Source: Xanthomonas chitinilytica (GTDB lineage: Bacteria; Pseudomonadota; Gammaproteobacteria; Xanthomonadales; Xanthomonadaceae). Taken from it: a stretch of 64,000 bases of DNA. The notes beneath the pieces were generated by a model. That model was given only the letters and a program-made list of their open reading frames with translations, did not search any database and was not told the DNA's origin. A program made the translations under genes and the position numbers. Positions 18,255 through 24,986 of the stretch are shown here, one piece after another. The stretch lies in NCBI RefSeq assembly GCF_026107455.2, contig NZ_JAPCHY010000003.1, forward strand, positions 186,001 through 250,000, given 5' to 3'. How positions within the stretch are numbered: the first letter of the stretch is position 1; each line of letters begins with the position of its first letter.

Positions 18255-18674
18255 TCAGTCCTTGTACCGCCAGCGATGGCCGCAGGCCGCGCAGCGCATC
18301 CGGGACGCGCTGGTGGGGAAGGGGGCCGACGCCAGCAGGAATGCGGCAGTGGTCAGCAGCCGTTGCCCGAGCGGGACGGAGCCGGCCACCTCCACCGACC
18401 CGCAGGCCGGGCACTGGTCGGCGGCTTCGGGATGCGCCGCGATCAGGTCCCGCTCGAGGGCGCCCGCACGGTAGGCGGCAACGATCTCCCCGGCCTGCTC
18501 CAGGCATGCATGGGGAACCTGCAACGCGGCCCCGCCCAGCGCCACGGACAGCGGCCAGTTGGCGATGATGTGCTGGTCGCCGGCGACGCTTGCGGGAATG
18601 CCCTCGGCTTCGAGGCGGGCGCGCAGGATATGCGCTTCCCAGGGGTCGAAATAGCGTCCAACGGTGGTGAGCAT
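18255..18674 (-). CDS. DUF2007 protein with C-terminal zinc ribbon (cassette-like)
   Basis: A 139-residue protein. Residues 1-75 match DUF2007, a putative signal-transducing fold (RYFDPWEAHILRARLEAEGIPA). The C-terminus has CPACGS and CAACGHRW, two CxxC pairs that would bind one zinc. This is an unusual pairing in so short a protein. The function is unknown. It has attC-like sites on both sides, making it the best-bounded cassette of the array. Confidence 0.83.
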   Translation of the reverse strand: MLTTVGRYFDPWEAHILRARLEAEGIPASVAGDQHIIANWPLSVALGGAALQVPHACLEQAGEIVAAYRAGALERDLIAAHPEAADQCPACGSVEVAGSVPLGQRLLTTAAFLLASAPFPTSASRMRCAACGHRWRYKD

Positions 18675-18683
18675 GGTCGAAAG

Positions 18684-18734
18684 GGCTTGCGTTTGGGTTG
18701 GGCCGTGTCGCAGGCGGTATCGGCTTGAACGACC
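18684..18734 (-). repeat. attC-like site b (SMI1 to DUF2007 gap)
   Basis: GGTCGTTCAAGCCGATACCG followed by CCTGCGACACGGCCCAACCC is seen on the minus strand, just upstream of the DUF2007 start. The left arm is exact to the shared motif and the right arm has drifted. Confidence 0.55.
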
Positions 18735-18847
18735 GGTGCCCGGACGCGCACGGCATGGGCATGAGTATGGTCGATGGAGAGCGGGGGCGCCTCATGGGCT
18801 GTCCGGGGCATGGGAAACCATGACGCTAAGCGGCCCCGGATGGATCG

Positions 18848-19294
18848 CTAGCCTGCGTACCCGAATCGTTCCCGCAGCTTGAGCACGTTCTCGCGGGACC
18901 TGGCCGCCGCCGCACGTATGCAGGCGATGCCGGGCTTCCACGGCGTCAGTCTGCGGGTTTCATGGTGCCAGTGGCAGGCCTGCGCTTCGGCACGGCCCGA
19001 AACGACCTTCAGCACGAGCTGGTTTCCGGTGCCGTTGTCCGCGATCGACACGAGTCCCTCCGCCATCGCCTCGCGCCCCCATGCGCCCTTGAGGTTCTCA
19101 TGGACGACGCTGCCGCAGGTCTTCCCTGGATTGGCCGGATCGAACACCGGGAAGATGCGCCAGCCGCCGCGGAGTTCGTTGCAGTTGTAGAGCTTCCATG
19201 CCTCGCGAAGCTCATCGGGGAAGCGGACGCCCAGCTCCGATTCGGCGGCGGCGATCATCTCCCCGGTGACGCCGAGCGAAGGTTGTCTGTGCAT
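18848..19294 (-). CDS. SMI1/KNR4-family protein (cassette-like)
   Basis: A 148-residue SUKH-like protein (GEMIAAAESELGVRFPDELREAWKLYNC is the SMI1/KNR4 opening; GGWRIFPVFD follows). In bacteria this superfamily is enriched in immunity proteins of contact-dependent and polymorphic toxin systems. No toxin gene is adjacent, so this is an orphan. The start MHRQPSLGVTGEMIAAAE is supported by alignment only. Cassette-array position and compact size suggest horizontal acquisition (inference). Confidence 0.84.
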   Translation of the reverse strand: MHRQPSLGVTGEMIAAAESELGVRFPDELREAWKLYNCNELRGGWRIFPVFDPANPGKTCGSVVHENLKGAWGREAMAEGLVSIADNGTGNQLVLKVVSGRAEAQACHWHHETRRLTPWKPGIACIRAAAARSRENVLKLRERFGYAG

Positions 19295-19351
19295 GGGGCC
19301 TGCGTCCGGGTCGAGCGGGTCTGCTGGAGGGGGGATGGATTGCCAGGGAGA

Positions 19352-19669
19352 TCAGTCGCCCGAACCGCTTCCACCCGCATCCCCGCCGGTTGCGTCATTG
19401 CAGCCGCATGGTCCGAATCCCGAACCGTCCGGTCCGCCGCCATCGGACGGCAGGTAAAGCGGATCGAATGCGCTGGACGATCGGGGGCCGGGCGTTTGCG
19501 ATCTTGCGAAGACCGCGCAGACGATGGCCCCTGCCAGCGGAATGAGCCAGACGACGGCAACCTGGAGCATGCGCTGGCTCGGCGAAAACACCCGCGCGCG
19601 AAGGACCAGCAGCGAAGCGATGGCGTTGACCACTACCAGGGCGGCCAACAGTGGAAACCACACGTTCAT
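19352..19669 (-). CDS. small membrane protein with Gly-rich tail, unknown
   Basis: A 105-residue protein with two hydrophobic segments (LLAALVVVNAIASLLVLRA and MLQVAVVWLIPLAGAIVCAV) and a C-terminal tail rich in Gly, Asp and Ser with a CGC motif. The second helix resembles the PLDc_N-type short membrane module, but the match is weak. The function is unknown. It lies in the cassette-like array; the gap to the SMI1 gene (19295-19351) holds only a very degenerate attC-like sequence. Confidence 0.68.
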   Translation of the reverse strand: MNVWFPLLAALVVVNAIASLLVLRARVFSPSQRMLQVAVVWLIPLAGAIVCAVFARSQTPGPRSSSAFDPLYLPSDGGGPDGSGFGPCGCNDATGGDAGGSGSGD

Positions 19670-19686
19670 GCCCCGGGACCTCTGCT

Positions 19687-19734
19687 GCGGGAATCGGGCC
19701 GGCCTGCGCGGCGGGCCGGGCGGGAATGGATTTT
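19687..19734 (-). repeat. attC-like site d, diverged
   Basis: AAAATCCATTCCCGCCCGGC followed by a GCGCAGGCCGGCC right arm lies on the minus strand between the exported protein and the small membrane protein. AATCCATTC matches the best site (22267-22318); the inner arm has drifted. Confidence 0.45.
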
Positions 19735-19744
19735 CATGGCGCCG

Positions 19745-20200
19745 TCAGCAACCGCACGTGCCGGTTCCGGAGTATTGCGTGGTGCCGTGCGGGCCGTTGA
19801 TCCGCACCTGGGCACGGATGTCGAAATACTCGCATTCCTCGCCCTGCACGAGCTTGGGGCAGGTGTCGGGGCCGGGAGAGTAACTGATCTCCACGCTGCC
19901 GCCGGGGTGGCGGTAGGTTTCCGTCCACGAGTCGCCGGGGCCGGGGCTGAAGACATTCGTCCGCCCACGGGGCGGGATGGCCGTGACCAGGCCCTGGCCC
20001 AGGTCGAACCGCAGCGGCGCGCCATCGCCCAGTTCGCGGAAGAAGTGCGCGCCGCCATGGGGGCAGCGGTCGCCGGACACGACGATCCGGCAACCGCACG
20101 AATCGTCGGGGATGCAGGACGGTCGCGATGCGGCGGGCTCCGCGGCCGTGGAGCATGCGGCAATCGCCATGCTGGCGAGGAGCGGGCCGAGGCGGTTCAT
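19745..20200 (-). CDS. Cys-rich putative lipoprotein, unknown (cassette-like)
   Basis: A 151-residue protein with a lipoprotein-type signal (MNRLGPLLASMAIAAC; Cys16 would be lipidated). The mature part has about eight more cysteines (SCIPDDSCGCRI, DRCPHGG, DTCPKL, EECEYF, TGTCGC), pointing to a disulfide-stabilised periplasmic or outer-membrane protein. No known family is recognised. The start was chosen to place the signal peptide first. It sits between a VOC cassette and the small membrane protein cassette. Confidence 0.72.
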   Translation of the reverse strand: MNRLGPLLASMAIAACSTAAEPAASRPSCIPDDSCGCRIVVSGDRCPHGGAHFFRELGDGAPLRFDLGQGLVTAIPPRGRTNVFSPGPGDSWTETYRHPGGSVEISYSPGPDTCPKLVQGEECEYFDIRAQVRINGPHGTTQYSGTGTCGC

Positions 20201-20267
20201 GATCCGTCCTGCGGTATCCGCTGCCGGGCGTTGTTCGCGGGTCATCGACGTTCCTGCGGATGCCATG

Positions 20268-20657
20268 TCATTGCGGTCCGGCTTGCTGGATCTGGGCCAG
20301 CATCAGGACGTAGCCGTCCGGGTCCTCGAGCCTGAACTCGCCGCCGGGCAGGTAGAACGGGTACTTGATCCCGCCCGGGGCATGGCCGAGTTCCGCCAGG
20401 GCGGCATGCACCTGTTCGATGTCGTCGTAGTACAGGTAGAAGAGTATGGCCTGCCGGGACGGTTCGACCGGCCCGGAGGCCAGCCCGACCATCAGGTTCG
20501 CCTTTTCGCTCTCCAGCCATGCCCACACGGGCGCCGAACGGCCTGCCGGGACGACGCGGTTGGCCACCCTGAAACCGAGGTCGGCATAGAACGCGATGCT
20601 GCGTTCGACGTCGGAGACATGGGCGAAGGCGACGAGCGATCTTGTCTGGACTGCCAT
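20268..20657 (-). CDS. VOC/bleomycin-resistance-like protein (cassette-like)
   Basis: A 129-residue VOC-fold protein (FAHVSDVERSIAFYADLGFRV; EFRLEDPDGYVLML with the metal-ligand-type Glu). The family includes glyoxalases, bleomycin-binding proteins and fosfomycin enzymes, a common cargo of integron cassettes. The specific role is not predictable. TTGGAGGGTAC precedes the ATG. An attC-like site lies immediately upstream. Confidence 0.87.
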   Translation of the reverse strand: MAVQTRSLVAFAHVSDVERSIAFYADLGFRVANRVVPAGRSAPVWAWLESEKANLMVGLASGPVEPSRQAILFYLYYDDIEQVHAALAELGHAPGGIKYPFYLPGGEFRLEDPDGYVLMLAQIQQAGPQ

Positions 20658-20673
20658 GTACCCTCCAATGCTT

Positions 20674-20722
20674 CTGTTGCCCGGGACCGACCGCATTGCC
20701 GCGTCGGCTTGAACGAACGGCC
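20674..20722 (-). repeat. attC-like site f (GyrI-like to VOC gap)
   Basis: GGCCGTTCGTTCAAGCCGAC then GCGGCAATGCGGTCGG on the minus strand. The inner arms CCGACGC and GCGGTCGG pair with one unpaired G, like the extrahelical bases of true attC sites. Confidence 0.62.
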
Positions 20723-20727
20723 GGCCA

Positions 20728-21336
20728 TCATTCCATGGGTTGGCGGATGATGGTCTTCCACCTGGCAGGGGCGGCGCACCGGATATCGCTCAGGTAGATC
20801 TCATGGTGCTTTCCGGCAAGAGCGGAGCGGGCACCGATGAAGTCGTGGACCCGCTGGATCGTCGGTCCCTCCTCGCTGAAGGGACCGATGTGAAGCGTCT
20901 GCGCGCACAAGCCTTCGGTGAAGTCCTCCAGCCGCAGCGCATCGACTGCGGGAAGCGCCTTCTTCCGCTTCACCTCCGCAACGGCCGCCCGGATCACCGC
21001 CTCCTCCACGAAGTGGGGCTGCATGATCATCATCGTCCATCTCCATTTCGACCTGTCGTTGGCGCTGAAGGCGGACATGTCTTCGGACCACCACAGGCCT
21101 TCGAGCGGCATGACCGCATAGTCGATCCCCTGCGCCCCCTTCTTCACCATGAACTTCGCCGTGTAGGAGACGGAGAACAGCGCTTCCACCGCCTTGGCGT
21201 ACGCTTCCGACGTATTGGGATCGCCCTTGCCGTCGATCATGAGGAACCGGAAGCCCGGTACCTCGACCTGGACCACCTCCTTGGCCGGGGTCCGGTAGAG
21301 CTGCTTCAGCTCCTTCTTGAGATCTACTTTCGACAC
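20728..21336 (-). CDS. GyrI-like small-molecule-binding protein (cassette-like)
   Basis: A 202-residue protein (KELKQLYRTPAKEVVQVEVP, then FRFLMIDGKGDPNTSEAYAK) of the stand-alone GyrI-like family, which shares the SOUL/BacR-type ligand-binding fold. GyrI itself is a gyrase inhibitor in E. coli, but these longer homologues have been linked to small electrophile hydrolysis or binding; the role here is open. The start is GTG with GGGAG 8 nt upstream. It has attC-like sites on both sides. Confidence 0.86.
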   Translation of the reverse strand: MSKVDLKKELKQLYRTPAKEVVQVEVPGFRFLMIDGKGDPNTSEAYAKAVEALFSVSYTAKFMVKKGAQGIDYAVMPLEGLWWSEDMSAFSANDRSKWRWTMMIMQPHFVEEAVIRAAVAEVKRKKALPAVDALRLEDFTEGLCAQTLHIGPFSEEGPTIQRVHDFIGARSALAGKHHEIYLSDIRCAAPARWKTIIRQPME

Positions 21337-21352
21337 GAATGCTCCCGATGAT

Positions 21353-21405
21353 GGCTGCCGCCGGGGCCAGGCCGGCCTGCGAAGCGATGGCCGCTTGATT
21401 GGATG
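21353..21405 (-). repeat. attC-like site g (GNAT to GyrI-like gap)
   Basis: It begins directly after the GNAT stop codon: CATCCAATCAAGCGGCCATC, then GCTTCGCAGGCCGGCC. The same layout as sites a and i, with several substitutions. Confidence 0.55.
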
Positions 21406-21876
21406 TCAGGCGAGTGGCATCTGCATGATGTGCTGGGGGCCACAGGGGCCGCCGAAATAGAGCAATCCGTCATCGCGAAAGCCCTGTTTCCGGTAAAGCG
21501 CGGCTGCCGCCGCGTTCCGGCAGTTCACTGTCAGGAACACCTTTCCCGCCTCGATGTGCTGGGCTACGAGGTATTGGCCGAGTTCCCGCAGGGCGCGCCT
21601 GGCGAGTCCCTTTCCTTGGTGGGGCGCGGCGATGAAGAACGATCGCAGGCCGACCGATCCCTTGTCCGCGAAGTCACGCTGCTCCGGATAGTCGAGGTCG
21701 ATGATGAAGAATCCGGCAGGCTGTCCGTCATGCAGGATCACATGCCCCGTGAACCTGTCGGATACCTTGTTCAATGTCGAGGAAAGGTCGCCGATGAACT
21801 CCCGTTGTGCGTCTTCCACGTCCAGGTTCGCGACGAACTTCGCAAGCTCCTCGTTGAGCGGCACGATGAAGCTCAT
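21406..21876 (-). CDS. GNAT-family N-acetyltransferase (cassette-like)
   Basis: A 156-residue acetyltransferase. The acetyl-CoA motif A is SFFIAAPHQGKGLARRAL with QGKGLA at residues 87-92, followed by the NCRNAAAAALYRKQGF motif B. It may acylate antibiotics, amino acids or proteins; GNATs are among the commonest integron cargoes. GAGGTGG lies 4-10 nt before the ATG. Codon use looks less GC-rich here than in neighbouring housekeeping genes (by eye), which would fit transfer. Confidence 0.88.
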   Translation of the reverse strand: MSFIVPLNEELAKFVANLDVEDAQREFIGDLSSTLNKVSDRFTGHVILHDGQPAGFFIIDLDYPEQRDFADKGSVGLRSFFIAAPHQGKGLARRALRELGQYLVAQHIEAGKVFLTVNCRNAAAAALYRKQGFRDDGLLYFGGPCGPQHIMQMPLA

Positions 21877-21890
21877 CCAGTCCACCTCAT

Positions 21891-21932
21891 GCCTGAACCA
21901 GGCCCGCCGCGAAGCGGCGTCGGACTGGATGG
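21891..21932 (-). repeat. attC-like site h (upstream of GNAT)
   Basis: CATCCAGTCCGACGCCGCTT then CGCGGCGGGCCTGG on the minus strand. The CCGACGCCGCTTCGCGGCG core is the same as in aadA-type cassette attC sites. It lies 15 nt before the GNAT ATG. Confidence 0.65.
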
Positions 21933-21949
21933 ATCGCCGGAGCGCATGA

Positions 21950-22258
21950 CTATGGACTGCACGACCGGCACCTGCTGCTGAAGGATCCGTCTGGCCGGCC
22001 ACCCTCGTCGCGGGCGTAGTCTTGCAGGGCGGCAAGCGAGTCGGAACAGACCTTGATGTAGCGACGCTCGGTGAAACCGCCCGGACGGGCCATCCGCGTG
22101 TAGGTTCGGATCCGCTCGCAGGTGGCACGGTGGAGGACAAGATAGTCGTCCGATCTGCCCCGGCGGCGCGTGAGCACGTGGCCCCCGGGATGCCCGTGCA
22201 GCCAGGCGAGGTAGGGGCCATCGCCGCCATCGAATATTTCGGTTCCAGCCGTGCCCAT
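21950..22258 (-). CDS. unknown 102-aa protein (cassette-like)
   Basis: A compact soluble protein with a distinctive pattern: YLAWLHGHPGGHVLTRRR, then DDYLVLHRATCERI, GGFTERRYIKVCS and a C-terminal SFSSRCRSCSP. Cys and His pairs (HRATC, KVCS, RCRSC) could bind a metal. I do not recognise the family. No Shine-Dalgarno is clear before the ATG. It is the second gene of the array and is bounded by the two best attC-like sites. Confidence 0.72.
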   Translation of the reverse strand: MGTAGTEIFDGGDGPYLAWLHGHPGGHVLTRRRGRSDDYLVLHRATCERIRTYTRMARPGGFTERRYIKVCSDSLAALQDYARDEGGRPDGSFSSRCRSCSP

Positions 22259-22266
22259 GTGGAGAT

Positions 22267-22318
22267 CCGATGCCTGGTTGGAGCCGCGCTGCGGGGCGGC
22301 GTTGGCTTGAATGGATTA
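22267..22318 (-). repeat. attC-like site i (best match)
   Basis: It begins directly after the stop codon of the exported protein: TAATCCATTCAAGCCAACGC, then CGCCCCGCAGCGCGGCTCC. Both arms, the bulges and the TTCAAGCC...GCGCGGCT layout follow the class-1-type attC consensus (established knowledge). The terminal GTTRRRY box appears altered (ATCGGAT). Confidence 0.68.
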
Positions 22319-22666
22319 TCAGGGAGCAGTCCCGGGGCACGAGGCAACCGGGAGCGGGCCATAGATGGTGCGGAAGCCGGCAAACCCACCCTGCTGCACC
22401 ACGTATGCTGCCCGGGACGCCGTATCCACGTGCAAGGTCTGGCTGTAACCGTCGGCGATGTTGCCCTGGTCCGAAAGCAGCGCTCCGGGACCATTGGCCA
22501 GATGCGAGGGCAGTTCCTGAATCACGGGCCAGGACTGATGGACGCCCGTGGGGCCGGCAAAGGGCCGCAGGCGCTGCGCGGTGCACGCCAGGAGGGAGGG
22601 CGGTTCTGCGGCATCCGTTGCAGAAGCTCCCATCGTCACTGCGAGTGCGAGAAGAAGTGGGCCCAC
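22319..22666 (-). CDS. unknown exported protein, first gene of the array
   Basis: A 115-residue protein with a GTG start and CGGAGG 5 nt upstream. The first ~20 residues (GPLLLALAVTMGASATDAAE) form a signal peptide. The mature part has cysteines at both ends (LLACTAQ, VASCPGTAP) that may form a disulfide. No family is recognised. By position it would be the cassette closest to an attI site, but no integrase gene lies to its right. Confidence 0.7.
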   Translation of the reverse strand: MGPLLLALAVTMGASATDAAEPPSLLACTAQRLRPFAGPTGVHQSWPVIQELPSHLANGPGALLSDQGNIADGYSQTLHVDTASRAAYVVQQGGFAGFRTIYGPLPVASCPGTAP

Positions 22667-23082
22667 ATTGGCCTCCGGCGCAGGATGGATCCCGGAATCG
22701 GGGTGTTGCGCGGGATGTTCAGTCGCACCGGAGCCGGCTGTCAATCCAATCGATTGGCCAGGTCTGGCTTTCCACGAAGTTGCCGATGGGATTTCCCCCC
22801 GAAGTGCTTCGCCTTCGCCGGCGCCCGCGGCGAGCCTGCCAAAGCAGCGGCGCAGAGCATGGAAAGGTGCTTGAAACATGGTCTGCCAGGAGCGCCTGGG
22901 AAAGAGCGTGCGGGCGCGTGGCTCCCTGGTCGTGGCCCCGGGGGTGGATCCGCTTCGCCAGCATCCCGCCGGTTGCCGAGGCCAGCCATGCGCCGGGAGA
23001 AGCGGTGCGACATCCGGTCGCATCCGCCGCAACGGGGCGATCAATAGAATTGATTCGTCCCCACCGACTGCAGGAGTGCCTC
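22667..23082. other. 416-nt gap between cassette array and azurin
   Basis: No gene, no integrase fragment and no further attC-like site are seen here. It holds a 12-bp perfect palindrome, CCAATCGATTGG (22746-22757), and an AT-rich inverted repeat just before the azurin gene (23040-23054). This is where attI and a divergent intI would be expected in an intact integron. Confidence 0.5.
23040..23054 (+). promoter_or_regulatory. AT-rich inverted repeat upstream of azurin
   Basis: ATCAAT-AGA-ATTGAT is a perfect 6-bp inverted repeat 17 nt before the AGGAG of azurin. It stands out in GC-rich DNA. It has the half-sites of an FNR box in the opposite (everted) order, so it is an operator candidate and not a standard FNR site. 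Confidence 0.45.
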
Positions 23083-23532
23083 TTGAAACTGTTCGCCGTG
23101 ATGCTGGTCGTGGCCGCGAGCCTGTTCGCGCCGTCGGCGCTGGCGCGCACGTGTGCGGTCACCATCGAAAGCAACGATCGCATGCAGTTCTCGCTGTCGA
23201 CGATCCAGGTGGCGGCCGACTGCAAGGAGGTCAGCCTGACCCTGAAGCACAGCGGCCGGCTCGCGGCGGCGGCGATGGGCCACAACTGGGTGCTGACCCG
23301 CACCGCGGATTTCCAGCCGGTGGCCACCGCCGGCATGCGCTCGACGCTGGCCGACAGCTACCTGCCGAAGAACGATGCGCGGGTGCTGGCCCATACCAAG
23401 GTGATAGGCGGCGGCGAGTCCACCACGATCCGGTTCTCCACCGCCAAGCTGGCCAAGGGCGGCGACTACACCTTCTTCTGCTCGTTCCCCGGCCACTGGG
23501 GAATGATGAAGGGCAAGCTGGTCTTCGCCTGA
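23083..23532 (+). CDS. azu: azurin (blue copper electron carrier)
   Basis: A 149-residue periplasmic cupredoxin with a 21-residue signal peptide (cleavage after ALA). The type 1 copper ligands are in place: His67 (MGHNW), Cys133, His138 and Met142 (FFCSFPGHWGMMKG). Cys24 and Cys47 match the conserved disulfide. The start is TTG at 23083 because AGGAG lies 6 nt upstream; the ATG at 23101 has no ribosome-binding site. It shuttles electrons between respiratory cytochromes and oxidases or nitrite reductase. It converges with hemL. Confidence 0.95.
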   Translation: MKLFAVMLVVAASLFAPSALARTCAVTIESNDRMQFSLSTIQVAADCKEVSLTLKHSGRLAAAAMGHNWVLTRTADFQPVATAGMRSTLADSYLPKNDARVLAHTKVIGGGESTTIRFSTAKLAKGGDYTFFCSFPGHWGMMKGKLVFA

Positions 23533-23593
23533 GCCGCTGTCCGCGCACGGCGCCGCGCCCTCTCCACGGCGCCGCGCGGGCAGGGGCACCGGG

Positions 23594-24886
23594 TCAGCCG
23601 GCGGCCACCGCCTTGAAGGCGTCGCGGGCGGCGGCCAGGGTCGCTTCGATCACCGCCTCGTCGTGCGCGCTGGACAGGAAGCCGGCCTCGTAGGCCGAGG
23701 GTGCCAGGAACACGCCGCGTTCGAGCATGGCGTGGAAGAAGCGGTTGAATGCCGCGGTATCGCAGGCGGTCGCCTGGGCGTAGGTTTCCACCTTCTGGTC
23801 GGTGAAGAACAGGCCGAACATGCCGCCGACGCGGTTGCTGGTGACGGCCACGCCGGCCTCGCGGGCGGCCGCTTCCAGCCCGTCGCACAGCGCGGCGGTG
23901 GCGGCCGCAAGGCGGTCGTGGAAACCGGGCTGCTGGATCAGTTCCAGCATCGCCAGGCCGGCGGCCATTGCCACCGGGTTGCCGCTGAGCGTGCCGGCCT
24001 GGTAGATCGGGCCGGCCGGGGAAATCTGCGACAGCAGCTCGCGGCGGCCGCCGTAGGCACCCACCGGCATGCCGCCGCCGATGATCTTGCCGAACGTGGT
24101 CAGGTCCGGGGTAATGCCGTAGTACGCCTGCGCGCCGCCCAGCGCCACGCGGAAGCCGGTCATCACCTCGTCGAAGATCAGCAGCGTGCCGTGCTGCGTG
24201 CACAGCTGGCGCAGGTGCTGCAGGTAGCCCTCGCACGGCGGAATGCAGTTGGCGTTGCCGACCACCGGTTCGATGATCAGGCCGGCGATTTCCCCGCCCT
24301 GTTCGGCGAACAGCGCGGTGGCGGCGTCGAAGTCGTTGTAGGGCAGGGTGAGGGTGAGCTCGCTCAGGCCGGCCGGCACGCCCGGCGAGGTGGGCACGCC
24401 GAGGGTCAGCATGCCGCTGCCGGCCTTGACCAGGAACGAATCGCCGTGGCCGTGGTAGCAGCCTTCGAACTTGACGATCTTCGCGCGCCCGGTGGCGCCG
24501 CGCGCCAGTCGGATCGCCGACAGCGTGGCCTCGGTGCCGGAGTTGACCATGCGCACCATCTCGCATGAAGGCACCAGCCGGGTGATGGTCTCGGCCATGG
24601 TCACTTCGGCCGGGCACGGCGCGCCGAACGACAGGCCGTCGCCGATGGCGCGCTTGACCGCCTGGCGCACGTCGGGATGGTTGTGGCCGACGATCATCGG
24701 TCCCCACGAGCCGACGTAGTCGATGTAGCGGTTGCCGTCCACGTCGTACAGGTAGGCGCCGTCGGCGCGCTGCACGAAGAACGGCTCGCCGCCCACCGAC
24801 TTGAACGCCCGTACCGGCGAATTGACGCCGCCGGGCAGCAGCTGCCGGGCGCGTTCGAACAGGGCGTGGGACTGGGCGTGGTTCAT
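23594..24886 (-). CDS. hemL: glutamate-1-semialdehyde 2,1-aminomutase
   Basis: A 430-residue PLP enzyme that makes 5-aminolevulinate from glutamate semialdehyde in the C5 haem pathway. It has [15 protein letters not shown] (115-129), DEVMTG (239-244) and the PLP lysine K267 in [27 protein letters not shown] is also typical. GGGAG precedes the ATG. A REP pair separates it from thiE, which lies upstream on the same strand, an arrangement common in Xanthomonadaceae. Confidence 0.97.
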   Translation of the reverse strand: MNHAQSHALFERARQLLPGGVNSPVRAFKSVGGEPFFVQRADGAYLYDVDGNRYIDYVGSWGPMIVGHNHPDVRQAVKRAIGDGLSFGAPCPAEVTMAETITRLVPSCEMVRMVNSGTEATLSAIRLARGATGRAKIVKFEGCYHGHGDSFLVKAGSGMLTLGVPTSPGVPAGLSELTLTLPYNDFDAATALFAEQGGEIAGLIIEPVVGNANCIPPCEGYLQHLRQLCTQHGTLLIFDEVMTGFRVALGGAQAYYGITPDLTTFGKIIGGGMPVGAYGGRRELLSQISPAGPIYQAGTLSGNPVAMAAGLAMLELIQQPGFHDRLAAATAALCDGLEAAAREAGVAVTSNRVGGMFGLFFTDQKVETYAQATACDTAAFNRFFHAMLERGVFLAPSAYEAGFLSSAHDEAVIEATLAAARDAFKAVAAG

Positions 24887-24919
24887 GCGTAAAACTCCCG
24901 GAACGTTGGGGGGCGATGG

Positions 24920-24986
24920 GTAGGAGCGACGTGAGTCGCGACGGGCCTTGCCTGCAATGCCGGGTCGCGACTCACGTCGCTCCTAC
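24920..24986. repeat. REP inverted pair (locus D), overlapping the thiE stop
   Basis: Arms 24920-24942 and 24964-24986 are inverted copies with the GACGTGAGTC variant. The outer end of the right arm (CTCCTAC) supplies the TAG stop codon of thiE. Confidence 0.88.

Noticed and set aside
19295..19351. attC site between SMI1 and the small membrane protein
   Set aside because: Only a few positions match; it is too degenerate to call. The same holds for 17354-17413, 17765-17810 and 20201-20267.
22670..23080. Remnant of an integron integrase
   Set aside because: No reading frame contains the RHRY or patch residues of tyrosine recombinases.
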